A stretch of DNA of 5,151 nt from Oligoflexia bacterium. GTDB lineage: Bacteria; Bdellovibrionota; UBA1018. Under the pieces are notes generated by a model that was not told the origin of the DNA, made no database searches, and worked only from the letters and a program-made list of their open reading frames with translations. Location of the stretch: NCBI GenBank assembly GCA_025352185.1, contig JANXTV010000535.1, forward strand, positions 1-5,151, given 5' to 3'. The number at the start of each line of letters is the position of its first letter. Within the stretch, counting starts at the first letter, position 1. The position numbers and the translations under genes are program-made. Shown here piece after piece: positions 4,899-5,151 of this stretch.

Positions 4899-5151
4899 GT
4901 GGAAAAAAAAGAAGAGCCAGTCCCCTTTCGTCGGGCCGCGTGGATTGAAACGCAGGCTGAGCTTTTTGCCGTGGAGTCGGAACCGAACGCCCGCGAATTT
5001 CCGGGGCGCTCCCCAGTCGTTCGACTCATCGAAAAAATTTACCACGCCGAATCTTTTAATCATCCTTCGCAAGCTCGGAAGATCCTGCGCGAAAAAATTC
5101 ATATGAATTTTTCTCCCTCCCTCACGGACCAGGAAATGGTGAAAGTCGCGG
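4899..5151 (+). CDS. Unrecognised protein, GTG start, 3' end outside window
   Basis: A plus-strand frame opens after a TAA at 4857-4859 and stays open for 84 codons from GTG 4899 to the right edge. GTG 4899 is the first usable start. The only hint of a ribosome site is GGGA at 4883-4886, rather far upstream. The frame has coding-like codons (many GAA, GCC, CGC, few rare ones). The product begins V-E-K-K-E-E-P-V-P-F-R-R and continues with amphipathic helix-like segments (V-V-R-L-I-E-K-I-Y near 40-48, S-Q-A-R-K-I-L-R-E-K-I near 57-67). No signal peptide or membrane segment is seen, so a cytoplasmic protein is likely. I do not recognise the family. Later starts (GTG 4971, ATG 5103) are possible. 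Overlapping frames in this stretch end inside the window and look less gene-like. Confidence 0.5.
   Translation, partial: MEKKEEPVPFRRAAWIETQAELFAVESEPNAREFPGRSPVVRLIEKIYHAESFNHPSQARKILREKIHMNFSPSLTDQEMVKVA

Noticed and set aside
4824..5106. Overlapping frames at the right edge (minus 4824-5102, plus 4873-5106)
   Set aside because: Their products are Arg/Lys/Phe-rich without clear domains or SD, and they conflict with the open GTG frame.

Overview
The window shows a compact, moderately GC-rich bacterial chromosome segment with five or six protein genes and no RNA genes, insertion sequences or CRISPR arrays. The gene set is a TPR/coiled-coil lipoprotein, a long secreted LysM protein, DprA, and a small DUF4911-like protein. 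Together these suggest a Gram-negative bacterium of the old deltaproteobacterial type, possibly Bdellovibrionota. That placement is inferred from gene types and order, not from a marker gene.

Layout. Bases 1-233 (minus) hold the start of a small gene leaving the left edge. Its ATG has a good Shine-Dalgarno sequence and its protein resembles DUF4911. Only 21 bases away, and divergent, is a lipoprotein gene (255-1211, plus) with a coiled coil, three TPR-like units and a tail of six V-x-x-P-x pentapeptides. It overlaps a LysM gene (1208-3019) that starts at TTG inside a TTGA junction, with GGAGG six bases upstream. After 59 bases comes dprA (3079-3957), complete but lacking the N-terminal domain many homologues carry, with only a short C-terminal tail. 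The three plus-strand genes look like one operon.

A convergent gene (4044-4721, minus) encodes a secreted protein of unknown function: a signal peptide, a charged helical segment, 14 consecutive prolines, and a twice-repeated cysteine-containing module (C-x-W-[YF]-D-G ... P-R-G-W-H ... Y-Y-x-N-N-G-x6-C). It ends in an intrinsic terminator at 3980-4012. After 177 non-coding bases, a GTG-initiated plus-strand frame (4899-5151) runs off the right edge.

How the genes fit together: the lipoprotein and LysM protein are probably both exported cell-envelope proteins, one lipid-anchored and one peptidoglycan-binding, made in coupled fashion. DprA is cytoplasmic and handles single-stranded DNA during uptake and recombination. 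Its link to the envelope pair is probably only operonic. The Pro-rich secreted protein with the duplicated Cys module is the least familiar item here and the best candidate for something undescribed.
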